From assembly GCF_010993775.1 (NCBI RefSeq), contig NZ_WOTO01000080.1, forward strand, positions 1 to 36,224: DNA of 36,224 bases, written 5' to 3'. The notes beneath the pieces were generated by a model. That model ran no database searches. It was given only the letters and a program-made list of their open reading frames with translations, and was not told the DNA's origin. Every line of letters begins with the position of its first letter. Position 1 is the first letter of the stretch. This document shows, piece after piece, positions 18,198 to 30,926 of the stretch. The DNA comes from Fodinicola feengrottensis. Its GTDB lineage: Bacteria > Actinomycetota > Actinomycetes > Mycobacteriales > HKI-0501. Position numbers and translations under genes: made by a program.

Positions 18198-18560
18198 ATG
18201 AACCTGCTCACGATCCAGGAAGCCGCGGAGACCACCGGGTGGTCGCCGCGGATGCTGCGTTACATCGAGCAGGCCGGACTGGTCGCCGCTGGCCGGTCCG
18301 AGTCGGGCTACCGGCTGTATGGGCCGGAGCAACTGCAACGCCTACGTACGCTGCGGGAACTGCTCAACGACTACGGCATCAGCCTCACCGAGGTCGGGTT
18401 CGCGCAGCGCCTGCGCACCGACGCGGAGCTGGCGGCGGCCGTACAGAACTGGTTCACCGCCGAACCCGCCCGTCCGGCCGAGGTGCTGCCGTCGGATTGG
18501 CTCGCGTACGAGCAAAACAAGCACCAGAACCTGTTGGAAGGCCTCGCGGCAACGTCCTGA
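18198..18560 (+). CDS. MerR-family transcriptional regulator
   Basis: 120 aa, intact. The N-terminal winged helix is MNLLTIQEAAETTGWSPRML with RYIEQAGLVAAGRSESGYRL, and then YGPEQLQRLRTLREL and a short helical dimer region. No Cys pair or large effector domain follows, so it belongs to the small MerR class with unknown signal. ATG 18198 is the first residue of the conserved domain; the upstream TTG at 18189 would add three residues. It lies directly before ahcY in the same direction with a 32-nt gap, and similar MerR genes are found before ahcY in other actinomycetes, so it may regulate ahcY. The dyad at 18164-18191 is its probable own operator. Confidence 0.85.
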   Translation: MNLLTIQEAAETTGWSPRMLRYIEQAGLVAAGRSESGYRLYGPEQLQRLRTLRELLNDYGISLTEVGFAQRLRTDAELAAAVQNWFTAEPARPAEVLPSDWLAYEQNKHQNLLEGLAATS

Positions 18561-18592
18561 CGGCCCGCCCGCGTACCCACTCAAGGAGACAC

Positions 18593-20040
<1,448 letters not shown>

Positions 20041-20059
20041 AGGTTCCTGTCTCATCCTT

Positions 20060-20112
20060 GGCCGCGATGCTTCATCGCGTGCGCCACGCGCACGCAATGA
20101 GGCATCGCGGCC
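20060..20112 (+). terminator. 25-bp hairpin after ahcY
   Basis: Arms 20060-20084 and 20088-20112 pair over all 25 positions (23 Watson-Crick, 2 G-U) around the 3-nt loop CAC; each arm begins or ends with GGCCGCGATGC or its complement. It lies 20 bases after the ahcY stop and has no T run. It probably terminates or stabilises ahcY mRNA and separates it from the second SAHH-like gene. Confidence 0.75.
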
Positions 20113-20140
20113 GCTGCGTAGCCAAGTCCGTGGGGGAAAT

Positions 20141-21419
20141 GTGAGCAGGCAGCGAGCCCGGTCGGATATCGCCGATCCGGCGTTGGCCGACCAAGGCGCG
20201 GCCCGGATCGGCCGCAGCGAGCGGTCCATGCCGGTGTTGCGGGCGATCCGCGCCGGTTTCGCCGAGAAGCGGCCGCTTACGGGTCTGACCATCGCGGCCT
20301 GCCTGCACGTCACCGCGGAGACCGCGATCCTGGTGCGGACTCTCACGGCCGGCGGCGCGCAAGTGCGGCTGGCCGCCTCCAACCCGCTGTCCACTCAGGA
20401 CGACGTGGCGGCCGCGCTGGCCGGGCAGCCGGAGGTCACCGTCTTCGCCCGTCGCGGTGTCCCGCCAACCGAGTATCACCAGCATGTCGACGCGCCATCG
20501 GCGCCGGGCCAGCGCTGGTGATCGACAACGGCTGCGACCTCTCAGTGGCCCTGCACACTGACCACAAAGAGCTCGCCGCGGGCGTGATAGCCGGCTGTGA
20601 GGACACTCCGACCGGCGTCCTGCGGCTGCGCGCGATGGCCGCCGAGCGGGCCCTGGGCTATCCGGTGGTGGCCCTGGACGACACCCCGACCCGTCGGCTC
20701 GCCGACCACCGGCATGGCACCGGGCAGTCGTGCGTGGACGCGATCCTGCGGTCGACGAACATCCTGCTGGCAGGCCGTACGGTCGTCGTCGCCGGCTTCG
20801 GCCCGGTGGGTCGCGGGGTGGCCGAGCGGGTACGCGGCATGGGCGCCATGGTGGTGGTCACCGAGGTCGATCCGATCCGGTGCCGGCACTGGATGCCGTG
20901 CTGTCCGGCTACCGGGTGCTCCCGATGACCGAGGCCGCGCCGCTCGCCGATGTCGTGGTCACCGCGACCGGCAATCGTGATGTCGTACGCGGCGAGCACC
21001 TCGCGGCCCTGCGATCCGGAGCGGTGCTGGCCAACGCCGGCCACTTCGACGTGGAGATCGACGTGCGCTGGCTGCGCGAACACGCGGTGGACGTACGCTC
21101 GCCCCGCCCTGCCGTGCAGGAGTTCACCCTCCCCGGGGGCGCCACCGTCTCGCTGCTGGCCGAGGGCCGGATCGCCAACCTCGGCGCGGCCGACGGCAAC
21201 CCGCCCGCGGTGATGGACCTGGCTTTCGCCGAGCAGGCGCTCACGGTCGGCTGGCTGGCCAGCCGCGACCGGTTGCCGGTCGGCGTCCATCGGGTCCCGT
21301 CCGACGTGGGCACCGAGATCGCCACGCTGGAGCTGGACGGCCTCGGCGTACGGATCGATGACCTCAACGCGGACCAGCGGCGCTACCTCTCGGCCTGGCA
21401 GGGATCGTGGGAAGCGTGA
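20141..21419 (+). CDS. Second SAHH-like protein with altered active site
   Basis: An adenosylhomocysteinase paralogue of the short archaeal/Thermotoga type: AACLHVTAETAILVRTLTAG, SNPLSTQDDVAAALAG, AGFGPVGRGVAERVRGMGA, TEVDPIR, and ANAGHFDVEIDVRWL. After repair (a lost base near 20497, a 5-nt insertion ccggtgccgg near 20885) it has about 424 aa and lacks the insertion of the long form. Catalytic positions, in human SAHH numbering, differ: Asp131 is Asn (IDNGCD), Glu156 is Asp (CEDTPTG), Lys186 is Arg and Asn191 is His (DDTPTRRLADHRHGTGQS). Asp190 and His301 remain. It may act on a modified substrate, such as an inosyl analogue, or be non-catalytic. GTG start; the stop overlaps the GNAT gene. 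Confidence 0.8.
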
Positions 21420-21862
21420 CGATCCGGCGGGCCGGCGCCCCAGACGTGCCGGCGCTGGCCGAAATGCGCCACGAGTGGACCGTCGAGTGGTCGGATGGCG
21501 AGACGGTCGACGACCCGGACTACCGCGCTCGGTTCGCCGCGTGGTTCGCTGCCGAGCCGGGTCGGCTCTGGTGGGTCGCGCAAGACGGGCCGGCCACGGT
21601 CGGCATGCTGAACATGGTCGTCTTCACCCGGATGCCCCGACCCGGCCGCCCGGTGAGCCGCTGGGGTTATATCGCGAATGTGTTCGTACGCCCAAAATAT
21701 CGTGATGCTGGCGCCGGTCGAGAGCTGCTGGACGCGGCGATCGCGTACGCGCGCGATGAGGACTTCGCCCGCCTGGTGCTCAGCCCCTCCGAGCGATCCG
21801 TCCCGTTCTACCGCCGCGCCGGTTTCGGCCCCGCCGACAACCTGCTGCGCTGGGAAGGCTAG
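21416..21862 (+). CDS. GNAT-family N-acetyltransferase
   Basis: 148 aa (151 from the alternative GTG 21407). TIRRAGAPDVPALAEMR is the usual beta1-alpha1 start. The acetyl-CoA loop region is GYIANVFVRPKYRDAGAGRE, a slightly degenerate form of the R/Q-x2-G-x-G/A motif. LVLSPSERSVPFYRRAGF gives the beta5-alpha4 part with the conserved Tyr. The GTG at 21416 overlaps the SAHH-like stop (gtga), so translation is coupled. The substrate is unknown; the coupling makes a link to the SAHH paralogue likely. Confidence 0.82.
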   Translation: MTIRRAGAPDVPALAEMRHEWTVEWSDGETVDDPDYRARFAAWFAAEPGRLWWVAQDGPATVGMLNMVVFTRMPRPGRPVSRWGYIANVFVRPKYRDAGAGRELLDAAIAYARDEDFARLVLSPSERSVPFYRRAGFGPADNLLRWEG

Positions 21863-21949
21863 CCAACACCGCGTCTGTTTACCGCCAGCGCGGGGTGGAC
21901 TGAGGTGAGAAGGTGGCCGTACCAAAGGAAAACGCGAGGAGACTTCCTA

Positions 21950-22384
21950 ATGGCACGGGCATATTTCAGTACGGTGATGGGAAAGTCGGCGGACGCGGTG
22001 TGGTCCGAGATTCGGTCGTTCGACGACTACGAATGGGCCGGGACGGTCAGTGAGACCGCGATGGAAGACGGCCGGCCCGGTGACGCGGTGGGTGGGGTGC
22101 GGCGCATTGTGGCCGCCGACCGGCAGATGCGGCAGCGGCTGCTCGCGCACTCGGACGTGGATCGCAGCTATACGTACGAATTCTGCGACCCCAATCCGTA
22201 TCCAGTACGCGACTATCGAGCCACTCTGCGAGTCACACCGGTCACCGACACCGGTCAGGCTTTCGTGGAATGGTGGGCCACCTTCGACTGCGCGGAACAC
22301 GAAATCGACAAGTGGACGAAGCATTTCGAGCAGACCGGTTTCGCCACCTGGCTCGGCTCCCTGCGTACTCGCCTCCAGGCCTGA
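21950..22384 (+). CDS. SRPBCC (polyketide cyclase/START-like) protein
   Basis: 144 aa. ARAYFSTVMGKSADAVWSEI, SFDDYEWAGTVSETAMEDGR, GVRRIVAADRQMRQRLLAHS and FVEWWATFDCAEHEIDKW fit the SRPBCC/PF10604 pattern of a helix-grip fold with a hydrophobic pocket. ATG 21950 is preferred (AGGAG about 8-9 nt upstream) over the longer reading from 21905. The ligand is unknown. The gene ends 24 nt before a strong AT-rich hairpin that separates it from secA on the other strand. Confidence 0.78.
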   Translation: MARAYFSTVMGKSADAVWSEIRSFDDYEWAGTVSETAMEDGRPGDAVGGVRRIVAADRQMRQRLLAHSDVDRSYTYEFCDPNPYPVRDYRATLRVTPVTDTGQAFVEWWATFDCAEHEIDKWTKHFEQTGFATWLGSLRTRLQA

Positions 22385-22408
22385 ATTTCGCCAGTCAGCG
22401 TATAAAAA

Positions 22409-22449
22409 AGCAATGCCACATTATTGACCATCAATAATGTGGCATTGCT
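22409..22449. terminator. Bidirectional AT-rich terminator between convergent genes
   Basis: AGCAATGCCACATTATT, loop GACCATC, and AATAATGTGGCATTGCT give a perfect 17-bp stem. An A6 run precedes the stem (T tract for the minus strand) and GTTT follows it, so it can act on both the SRPBCC and secA transcripts. The AT content is striking for this genome. Confidence 0.85.
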
Positions 22450-22458
22450 GTTTGACGA

Positions 22459-25299
<2,841 letters not shown>

Positions 25300-25497
25300 G
25301 GATGACTCTCTCGCATTGGTGGCAGCAGCAGGCAACACCCCGATGGACGGGGTGACGCGCCCCCATCGTATGCCGAACAGGACACGCCGCTACGCCCGAT
25401 GGACAACACGGCGACAATTCGCCTCCAACCAGGTCCGATCCGGCCGGTGGCGGGAACTCACGCGACAGGCCGCACGTTGGGCGGCAGGATCCTGTGG

Positions 25498-26595
25498 ATG
25501 GACGACCTGACAATCGCCACCGACGGCCTGGTCCTTCGGCCACCCACCGAAGCGGACATCCCGGACATCGTCGCGGCCTGCTCCGACGCGCTGACTCAGC
25601 GCTGGCTCCCGAACCCTGCCCGCGCCATACCAGGAAAAGGACGCCCATGCGTTCGTCACCTCCAGCGCGCCGGCGCTGATCGAGCGAGGTGGCCGGACGT
25701 GGTCGGTGCTGGATGCCGGCACCGGACGGCTGCTGGGCAATGTCGGCGTGCCGCGGGTCGCGCCCGCCGACGGGGTGGCTGAGGTCGGCTACTGGGTGGC
25801 GCCGTGGGCGCGCCGGCAGCGGGTCGCGGCCCGGGCTGCCGTCGCCGCGACGAAGTGGGCCTTCGCACACGGTTCCGGCCGGGTCGAGCTGATGACTGAC
25901 GTACGGAACACACCGAGCCAACGGGTGGCGATCGCGGCCGGCTTCGTCCGCGAGTCGGTCCGTACGAGCGCCGGCACCGACCGCGACGGCTCCCGAACGG
26001 ACCTGATCTGCTGGCGCCGACTGCCCGGCGACCCGGACGGCCCGTCGAAACGGCTGCTCCCCGACCTGCGGCCGAGGGTCTCACCGACGGAGTCGTCCTC
26101 ATCCGTACGCCCGTTCCCGGCGACGCTCAGGGTTTGTTGGAGTGTCAGCGGGACGCGCAGACCCAGCGCTGGCTGTTCCAGCCGCGTGAGCTGACCTTGG
26201 AAACCGTGGGAAAGCGGATCGCCGAGGCGGAGGCGAACCTGCTCGGCGGTCGCTCGGCGCAGTTCAGCATTGTGGAGGTGGCGACCGGTGCGGTCTGCGG
26301 CGACTGCACGGTTGGCCTGGCGATGCCGGAGATCGGCCTCGCGAACCTCGGTTACATGGTGCATCCGGCTTTTCGCGGCCGCGGCTATGCGACCCGAGCG
26401 GCTCGGCTCGCGGCCGACTGGGCGATGACCGTGCCGGCCATTGGCCGATTGGAGGCCAGCGCGGTGGTACGGAACGAAGCGAGCCTTCGTGTCATCGAAA
26501 AGGCCGGCTTCACCTACGAAGGTGTGCTGCGCGGCTTCCTGCCGAATCCAGTGGGACCCCGCTGGGACACCGGCGTCAGCTCCCGAACGAGGTGA
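25498..26595 (+). CDS. Tandem double GNAT acetyltransferase, frameshifted
   Basis: Two complete GNAT domains in one reconstructed chain of about 365 aa. Domain 1: LVLRPPTEADIPDIVAACSD, YWVAPWARRQRVAARAAVAA and ELMTDVRNTPSQRVAIAAGF. A short linker (KRLLPDLRPRG) leads to domain 2: LTDGVVLIRTPVPGDAQGLL, LANLGYMVHPAFRGRGYATR (a good acetyl-CoA loop) and RNEASLRVIEKAGFTYEGVL. Domain 1 has a weaker acetyl-CoA loop. Frame breaks: near 25630 (one extra base) and near 26068 (one missing base). They could instead be two separate genes, but no start codon with a ribosome site is evident for domain 2. Divergent from secA across 198 bases in which I see no other feature. Confidence 0.72.
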
Positions 26596-26608
26596 CTTTT
26601 CCCGGTGC

Positions 26609-26644
26609 GCAAGGACCCCTCACCTCGGCGTAGGGGGCCCTTGC
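26609..26644. terminator. Hairpin between convergent GNAT and hpf genes
   Basis: GCAAGGACCCCT (26609-26620) pairs with AGGGGGCCCTTGC (26632-26644) with one bulged base, around an 11-nt loop. It begins 14 bases after the GNAT stop and lies before the hpf stop on the other strand. Confidence 0.7.
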
Positions 26645-26710
26645 GGCCGGCGAAACACCTAACAGTCTTGCCGATTGCCTGATTTTTGGCCTTACTGAAG
26701 GATAAAAACG

Positions 26711-27429
26711 CTACATCCGGGCGGCGCCGACGGCGCTGGCTGCGTCAGCGTACGACATGGCTTCGACCAGTCGGATGACGCCGTAGTCGTAGCCCTTTCG
26801 CCTATACACCACGCTTGGGCGCCCGGAATCCTTGTCATGAAAGAGAAAGAAGTCGTGTCCGACCAGCTCCATCTCGAAGAGAGCCTGGTCGATGGTCATC
26901 GGATCGGCGCCGTGTTCCTTTTCCCGGACGATCCGTCCCGGTCCGTCGCCAATGTGCTCGAGTTCCAGCTCGTCGTCCGTCAGGTCCATGACCGCGGACG
27001 TCACCGCCGTGCCGTTCCCGGACGGTTGCAGGTCGGTGTTCTGCTCGAGACCGGCCAGCGACTGGCCCACTCTGGCCTCGATGCCCGCGGTCGCCTCGGC
27101 GACCGAGGTGGGGCGGCGCAGGCCGCGGTGCACGCGGCGGCGGTCGGCGGACCGGCGGAGCCGGCCTTCCAGCTTGCCGATGGCCGAGTCCAGTGCGGAG
27201 TAGAAGTCTCCGGCGCAGGCTTCGCTGCGCACCACCGGACCGCGGGACTTGACAGTGATCTCGACCCGCTGACACGACGCCGCCTGGCGCCGGTTGGGTT
27301 CGTGGAAAAGCTCGACATCGATTCTGATCAGTTTGTGGTCGTACGTCCGACTTTTTCGAGCTTGTCACTGGCGTGCTGGCGGTAATGGTCAGGTACCTCG
27401 ACGTTACGGCCCTTGACAACAATGTCCAC
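26711..27429 (-). CDS. hpf: Ribosome hibernation-promoting factor, long form
   Basis: Binds the 30S decoding region and, through its C-terminal domain, joins ribosomes into inactive 100S dimers in stationary phase. N-terminal domain: MDIVVKGRNVEVPDHYRQHA, SDKLEKVGRTT, LIRIDVELFHEPNRRQ, VEITVKSRGPVVRSEACAGD, YSALDSAIGKLEGRLRR. C-terminal dimerisation domain: MTIDQALFEMELVGHDFFLF, HDKDSGRPSVVYRRKGYDYG, VIRLVE. About 238 aa. A duplicated 'ac' at about 27336 (accacaaactg) breaks the frame; without it the sequence reads RTTKLIRIDVELFHE. GTG 27429 has GGAGGTC 4-5 nt upstream. It lies between comF and secA as in other actinomycetes. Confidence 0.93.
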
Positions 27430-27713
27430 GCGTGACCTCCACATCTGATAGTGCCGGTTCGCATTTGTGCCCGGCTAGACGTTGCGGATCCCCCCGGAAA
27501 CGCAGCGGGGATAAAGAGTGCTGGCCGCCTCCTCCCGCGCACCAGATGCGCTCTCTCGAGACTGAAGTAGTTCCGGACAAATGACGCTAACGGGTATTCG
27601 GCCTCCCGTCACCCCCCAGCTGTAAATCCACTGTCCGCATCGAGTGTCATCCACATGACCGGTCCGTTTCAATAGCCAGCCACCCCCGAGTCACCTCGCC
27701 TCCACCTGCAAGA

Positions 27714-28462
27714 TCAGTCTGCGTCGGCCACCGCCGATCCGATATGCGCGAACCGTTTGACCGTCGCCGCGACGACGGCGGCGTGGCTCGGGGCAGCACC
27801 GGCGCCGGTGAGGACGCGACTGACCTCCGCGAGGGTCGCCCCGGTGGTGACCAGGTCATCGACGATGACGACCACACAGTCCTGTTTCAGCGCCGCCCGC
27901 GCACTTCTTCGTACCGCGAACGCACCACTGCGGTTCGCCGCCCGCTCGGCCGACGACAAGCCGGCCGAGTCCGGTCGCGGCCGCGCGACCAATGCGTCGA
28001 GCACCTGGCAACGCTGCCCGTTGGCGCGCAGCCGGCGGCCCACCTGGGCAGCCAACGGCCGCAGGTGGTCGCCCCCCCCGCGCGCCCGCGCGGCGGCTGC
28101 CGTAGACGGCACCGGCACGAGCAGGATCTGTGGCCGGACGGACTGCTGCGACACCGGCCGATCTGGGCACCCGGCCAGCACCGCACTCGCCAAAGCCTCG
28201 CCGAGCGACCTCGCCAGCCGATGCCGGCCACGCTCCTTATATGCCAACAGAACCGCGCGCGGTGGACCCCCATAACTTGTCACCGCAAAACAACGAGGCA
28301 TCCCCTCCGGGCACGGCGTCGGCACCACCTCCTGTGCTGGCTGCCGCGCAACCACCAGCCACACCTCTCGCAAAGTGCCGCGCCCGGCAGCCGGCAACCC
28401 GCGCAGCGGGTCGGAAACACCAGGTCGGCAAGCGCCTTCAGAAGATCCAGGATGGTGGTCAT
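27714..28462 (-). CDS. ComF-family phosphoribosyltransferase-like protein
   Basis: N-terminal zinc-ribbon part: ILDLLKALADLVFPTRCAGC and GAALCERCGWWL, with two C-x2-C pairs. The phosphoribosyltransferase fold follows: PRAVLLAYKERGRHRLARSL, ILLVPVPSTAAAARARGGG, and the PRPP loop VVVIVDDLVTTGATLAEVSR. The family is linked to DNA uptake in competent species; in actinomycetes the role is unknown. A frame change lies near 28340-28370, between the zinc part and PCPEGMPRCFAVTSYGG. ATG 28462 begins the ComF-type N-terminus. It is the gene between hpf and lpqB in mycobacteria as well (Rv3242c). Confidence 0.83.
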
Positions 28463-28679
28463 GCCCGCAATCTTCGCCGGGTTTGTGCGCCTCTTCCTGG
28501 TTGGAGTTCTTTTCTGTGGACGAAAAGTGACACTGTGGATAACCGGGTCTTTGTAAAATTCCGTGTTAAGGCGGGTATTCAGGTGTCACTTGAGTCGCAG
28601 GGGTAACCGGCGGTCCGGCGTACAGGACGCCAATCCCAAGATGTGGACCAGAATCCGGTCAGGCACATTCCGCTGTTCT

Positions 28680-28765
28680 TAGTGGGACCGGTGGGATCAA
28701 CTTTCACCGCCAGTGACCAATTTTCGCGAACATCGCCACCCACCATGTCCGTTTGTAACATTGTT
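28680..28765. mobile_element. Possible remnant of an IS21-like element end
   Basis: Spaced blocks such as GTGGGATCAACTTTCACCG and AGTGACCAATTTTCGCGAAC resemble, from memory, the multiple repeats at the ends of IS21-family elements in actinomycetes. No transposase or helper ATPase gene is present, so at most this is a leftover end. A weak call. Confidence 0.25.
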
Positions 28766-28860
28766 GCCCATCCAGAACCCTCGCCGCCCTGTACCCAAGC
28801 CGCACCCCACCCGTCGACCCCGTTCTTCCTTGAGGCTCCGCCCCAAGGGCACCCCACCCG

Positions 28861-28887
28861 CTGCACAATCGGATTCCGATTGTGCAG
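28861..28887. repeat. 27-bp perfect palindrome
   Basis: CTGCACAATCGG and CCGATTGTGCAG are exact complements around ATT. It could be an operator, a recombination site or a small hairpin; nothing adjacent decides. It does not resemble the actinobacterial dif site. Confidence 0.7.
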
Positions 28888-28928
28888 TTCTACATAGGGG
28901 TGCGGCGCGAAACTGTCGTACCCACCCC

Positions 28929-28961
28929 GAAAAATCGCCCCCACCCAGTGACGGGTGGGGG
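28929..28961 (-). terminator. Intrinsic terminator of the mtrAB-lpqB transcript
   Basis: Read on the minus strand: stem CCCCCACCC, loop GTCACT, stem GGGTGGGGG, then CGATTTTT, a clear T tract (rare in this genome). It lies about 140 bases after the lpqB stop in the right orientation. Confidence 0.8.
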
Positions 28962-29101
28962 GCGGGTTCGAGGACCAATGTTCAACTAAAAATCAAGGTC
29001 CACCTCTCGACCCGCCCCCGCCCGTTCAAAGGGGGAGGGGGAAAGAAAAACAGACACCTACGACAATTTCGCGCCGCACCGGGTGAAAAGCGGGAAGAAA
29101 A

Positions 29102-30826
29102 TCAGCCGGGATAGAAGACGCCCGTGCCGGGGATGAGGTGGCTGTTGTCGGGAGAGGCCCAGCCGCGTTGGAAGGATTGGTAGACGTAGCCGCCCGAGGT
29201 GACGAGGGTCCGGTTGGGGACGGCGGCGATCTGGGTGGGTACGTCGTGCAGGCCGACGGCGAGGGTGATCTGTTCGCCGGAGCCGTCGGCGACGATCTCG
29301 TTCTGGACGACTTCGCCGCGGCGGCCGATGGTGAGCAGGGCATTGTCGCCGCCGGTCCACGCGACGTCGGTGGCGCCGGTGAGTTTGCTGGAGATGACCC
29401 GCAGGCTGGTCACGGCGGCGCTGAAAGTGCCGGCTTGGAAGACGCCGACCAGCACTTGGCCGACCGATCCGTCCGAGACCACCAGGGCCAGGTGGACGCC
29501 GTCGGGGGCCAGTCGTACGGCCACCAGCCGGCCGGATTTGCCGAGGATGGCGGCCAGTCCCGGGGCACCGGCGGTGATGACGGGGTGGTCCATCGGCGCG
29601 TAGCCGATTTCGCGGCCGTCGACCGCGGCCAACGCGCCGCTGTGGTCCGGTTCCCAGGTCGGCGCCGAGACCGTTCCGGCGGTTAGTACGGGACGCAGCG
29701 GACCGGCGGACGGGCCGGTGAACAGGGTCTGCCGGCCGCCGGCCGCGGACCGGACCATCGCGACCGCGCCGCCGTCGATGGACATGGCGGCGGAGCGTAC
29801 GCCGGTGGCCGCGGACACCGCGGAAGGCACATCTGGTGCATCCGGCGCGTCCAGCACCTTCTGCACCACCCCCCCGCCGACGATCCGGAACGGATCCAGA
29901 TGGGCGGTGGCCGCGGACGGGTCGTACTGGTTCTGGATCTGCTTGACGGTCGCGCCGGTGCCGATCGACGTCACTTGACGACCGTCGACGAGCAGTTGTA
30001 CGGACCCGCCGGCCACGCCGCCGACGGCGCCCTTCATGGACCAGACGAACTGCGCCACCATGCCGGCGACCAGGTTCTGCGGTGTCAAAGCGGCATCCGA
30101 CGACACGTCGACGGCAACGTCCTGGTCCTCCTGGATGACGTTGCCACGCAGCCGGGTGCTCGCCGGGATCGCGGTCTTCACTGCCCCCGTCAACCACGGC
30201 GAAGGCCCGGCGATCAGCAGCCGCATCGCAGCCGTCCAGCGGTCGCTGAGCGAAGTTGAGGCGTCCAGATAACGGATGTCGGGCACCAGCCGCTGACCGG
30301 TCGGGTCGAGGAAATAGAGCGGCACCGGCACGTACGACTGGGAGAAGAAGTCGCTCCGGAACAGCACGTCGGCGGGTGGGTTGTCGATCCGCCACAGGCC
30401 GTCGGCGCGGTTGAGCTGGACGGTCACGTCAACGGTCGCCGGTTGCGGGGTGAAGGTGCCGTCGGCGTTCAGCAGGCCGACCTGGGAACCGGTGATGCGG
30501 ACCTGGCCGGAGTCGGGCTTGCCGACCGAAGCCACCGCCGTCTGGCTGAAGACGCGTAGTGGCCCGGTCGGGGCCCAACGCTGGTTGGCCGGCGACAGGA
30601 AGTTCTTGGCCGCCGCATATGAGTTCTCCGGAGTGGTCGCCAACGCCAACAGGAAGCCCTCGACGCTCTGGACGGCCGTGCCGTCCTTGCGCGGCGCGGA
30701 CGGCTCGGAGTGCACGTTGGACGGGTCCGGCTGGTCGGCGCCGCCGGGCGCGATCTGCCGGAGCACCACCGGATGCCCGGAGTCCGGGACACCACACGCG
30801 GTGAGCACGAGCACCGCGGCCACCAC
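29102..30826 (-). CDS. lpqB: Lipoprotein LpqB, partner of the MtrB sensor kinase
   Basis: Membrane-anchored lipoprotein that modulates MtrB signalling in actinomycetes. Seen: short hydrophobic signal VAAVLVLTAC with the lipobox ending at Cys, then GVPDSGHPVV; an N-terminal region QSVEGFLLALATTPENSY; a GerMN-like domain containing LYFLDPTGQRLVPDIRYLDA and LIAGPSPWLTGAVKTAIPAS; and a C-terminal LpqB beta-propeller (TWEPDHSGALAAVDGREIGY, AILGKSGRLVAVRLAPDGVH, TDVAWTGGDNALLTI). About 575 aa, intact. The start is odd: no ATG is available. In frame upstream of GTG 30826 come AWAALVAG codons and then a TAG belonging to the inserted element at 30851-30926. The signal peptide therefore lacks the usual basic N-terminus unless a non-standard start is used. 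Confidence 0.92.
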   Translation of the reverse strand: MVAAVLVLTACGVPDSGHPVVLRQIAPGGADQPDPSNVHSEPSAPRKDGTAVQSVEGFLLALATTPENSYAAAKNFLSPANQRWAPTGPLRVFSQTAVASVGKPDSGQVRITGSQVGLLNADGTFTPQPATVDVTVQLNRADGLWRIDNPPADVLFRSDFFSQSYVPVPLYFLDPTGQRLVPDIRYLDASTSLSDRWTAAMRLLIAGPSPWLTGAVKTAIPASTRLRGNVIQEDQDVAVDVSSDAALTPQNLVAGMVAQFVWSMKGAVGGVAGGSVQLLVDGRQVTSIGTGATVKQIQNQYDPSAATAHLDPFRIVGGGVVQKVLDAPDAPDVPSAVSAATGVRSAAMSIDGGAVAMVRSAAGGRQTLFTGPSAGPLRPVLTAGTVSAPTWEPDHSGALAAVDGREIGYAPMDHPVITAGAPGLAAILGKSGRLVAVRLAPDGVHLALVVSDGSVGQVLVGVFQAGTFSAAVTSLRVISSKLTGATDVAWTGGDNALLTIGRRGEVVQNEIVADGSGEQITLAVGLHDVPTQIAAVPNRTLVTSGGYVYQSFQRGWASPDNSHLIPGTGVFYPG

Positions 30827-30850
30827 GCCGGCGACCAGCGCGGCCCACGC

Positions 30851-30926
30851 CTAGTGGTCTGTCTAGGCGCACCGGGGAACCGCCCCCGTACAACAGAGGA
30901 ATCCCAAACAGCAGACAGACCACTAG
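30851..30926. mobile_element. MITE-like element between mtrB and lpqB
   Basis: 76 bp bounded by perfect 14-bp inverted repeats CTAGTGGTCTGTCT / AGACAGACCACTAG, with weaker pairing further in (CCGGGGAACC against GGATTCC). Like the 168-bp element at 13856 it is bounded by CTAG and starts CTAGTG-TC, so both may be mobilised by an IS630/mariner-type transposase acting on TA in CTAG. No protein is encoded. The right CTAG carries the mtrB stop codon. Confidence 0.75.

Larger units (their letters stand above)
28463..29101. other. Gene-free region between comF and lpqB
   Basis: About 640 bases without a convincing gene. The open frames that cross it (for example 28579-28944 minus, 121 codons) have no family resemblance and cover repeats, so I do not call them. 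It holds a palindrome (28861-28887), a terminator for the minus-strand lpqB transcript (28929-28961), further G/C-run inverted repeats (28999-29040), and a stretch at 28680-28760 that resembles the repeat-rich end of an insertion sequence. The comF promoter must lie in its left part. Confidence 0.6.

Noticed and set aside
20141..21419. Second SAHH gene as a fragment or duplicate of ahcY
   Set aside because: It belongs to a different (short) SAHH subtype with distinct motifs such as STQDDVAAAL, so it is not a recent copy.
28861..28887. Chromosome dimer resolution (dif) site
   Set aside because: The palindrome lacks the two 11-bp XerC/XerD arms around a 6-bp centre that define dif.
28579..28944. 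121-codon minus-strand frame in the comF-lpqB interval
   Set aside because: It runs through the palindrome and the repeat-like stretch and ends in unremarkable sequence; no family resemblance or ribosome site.
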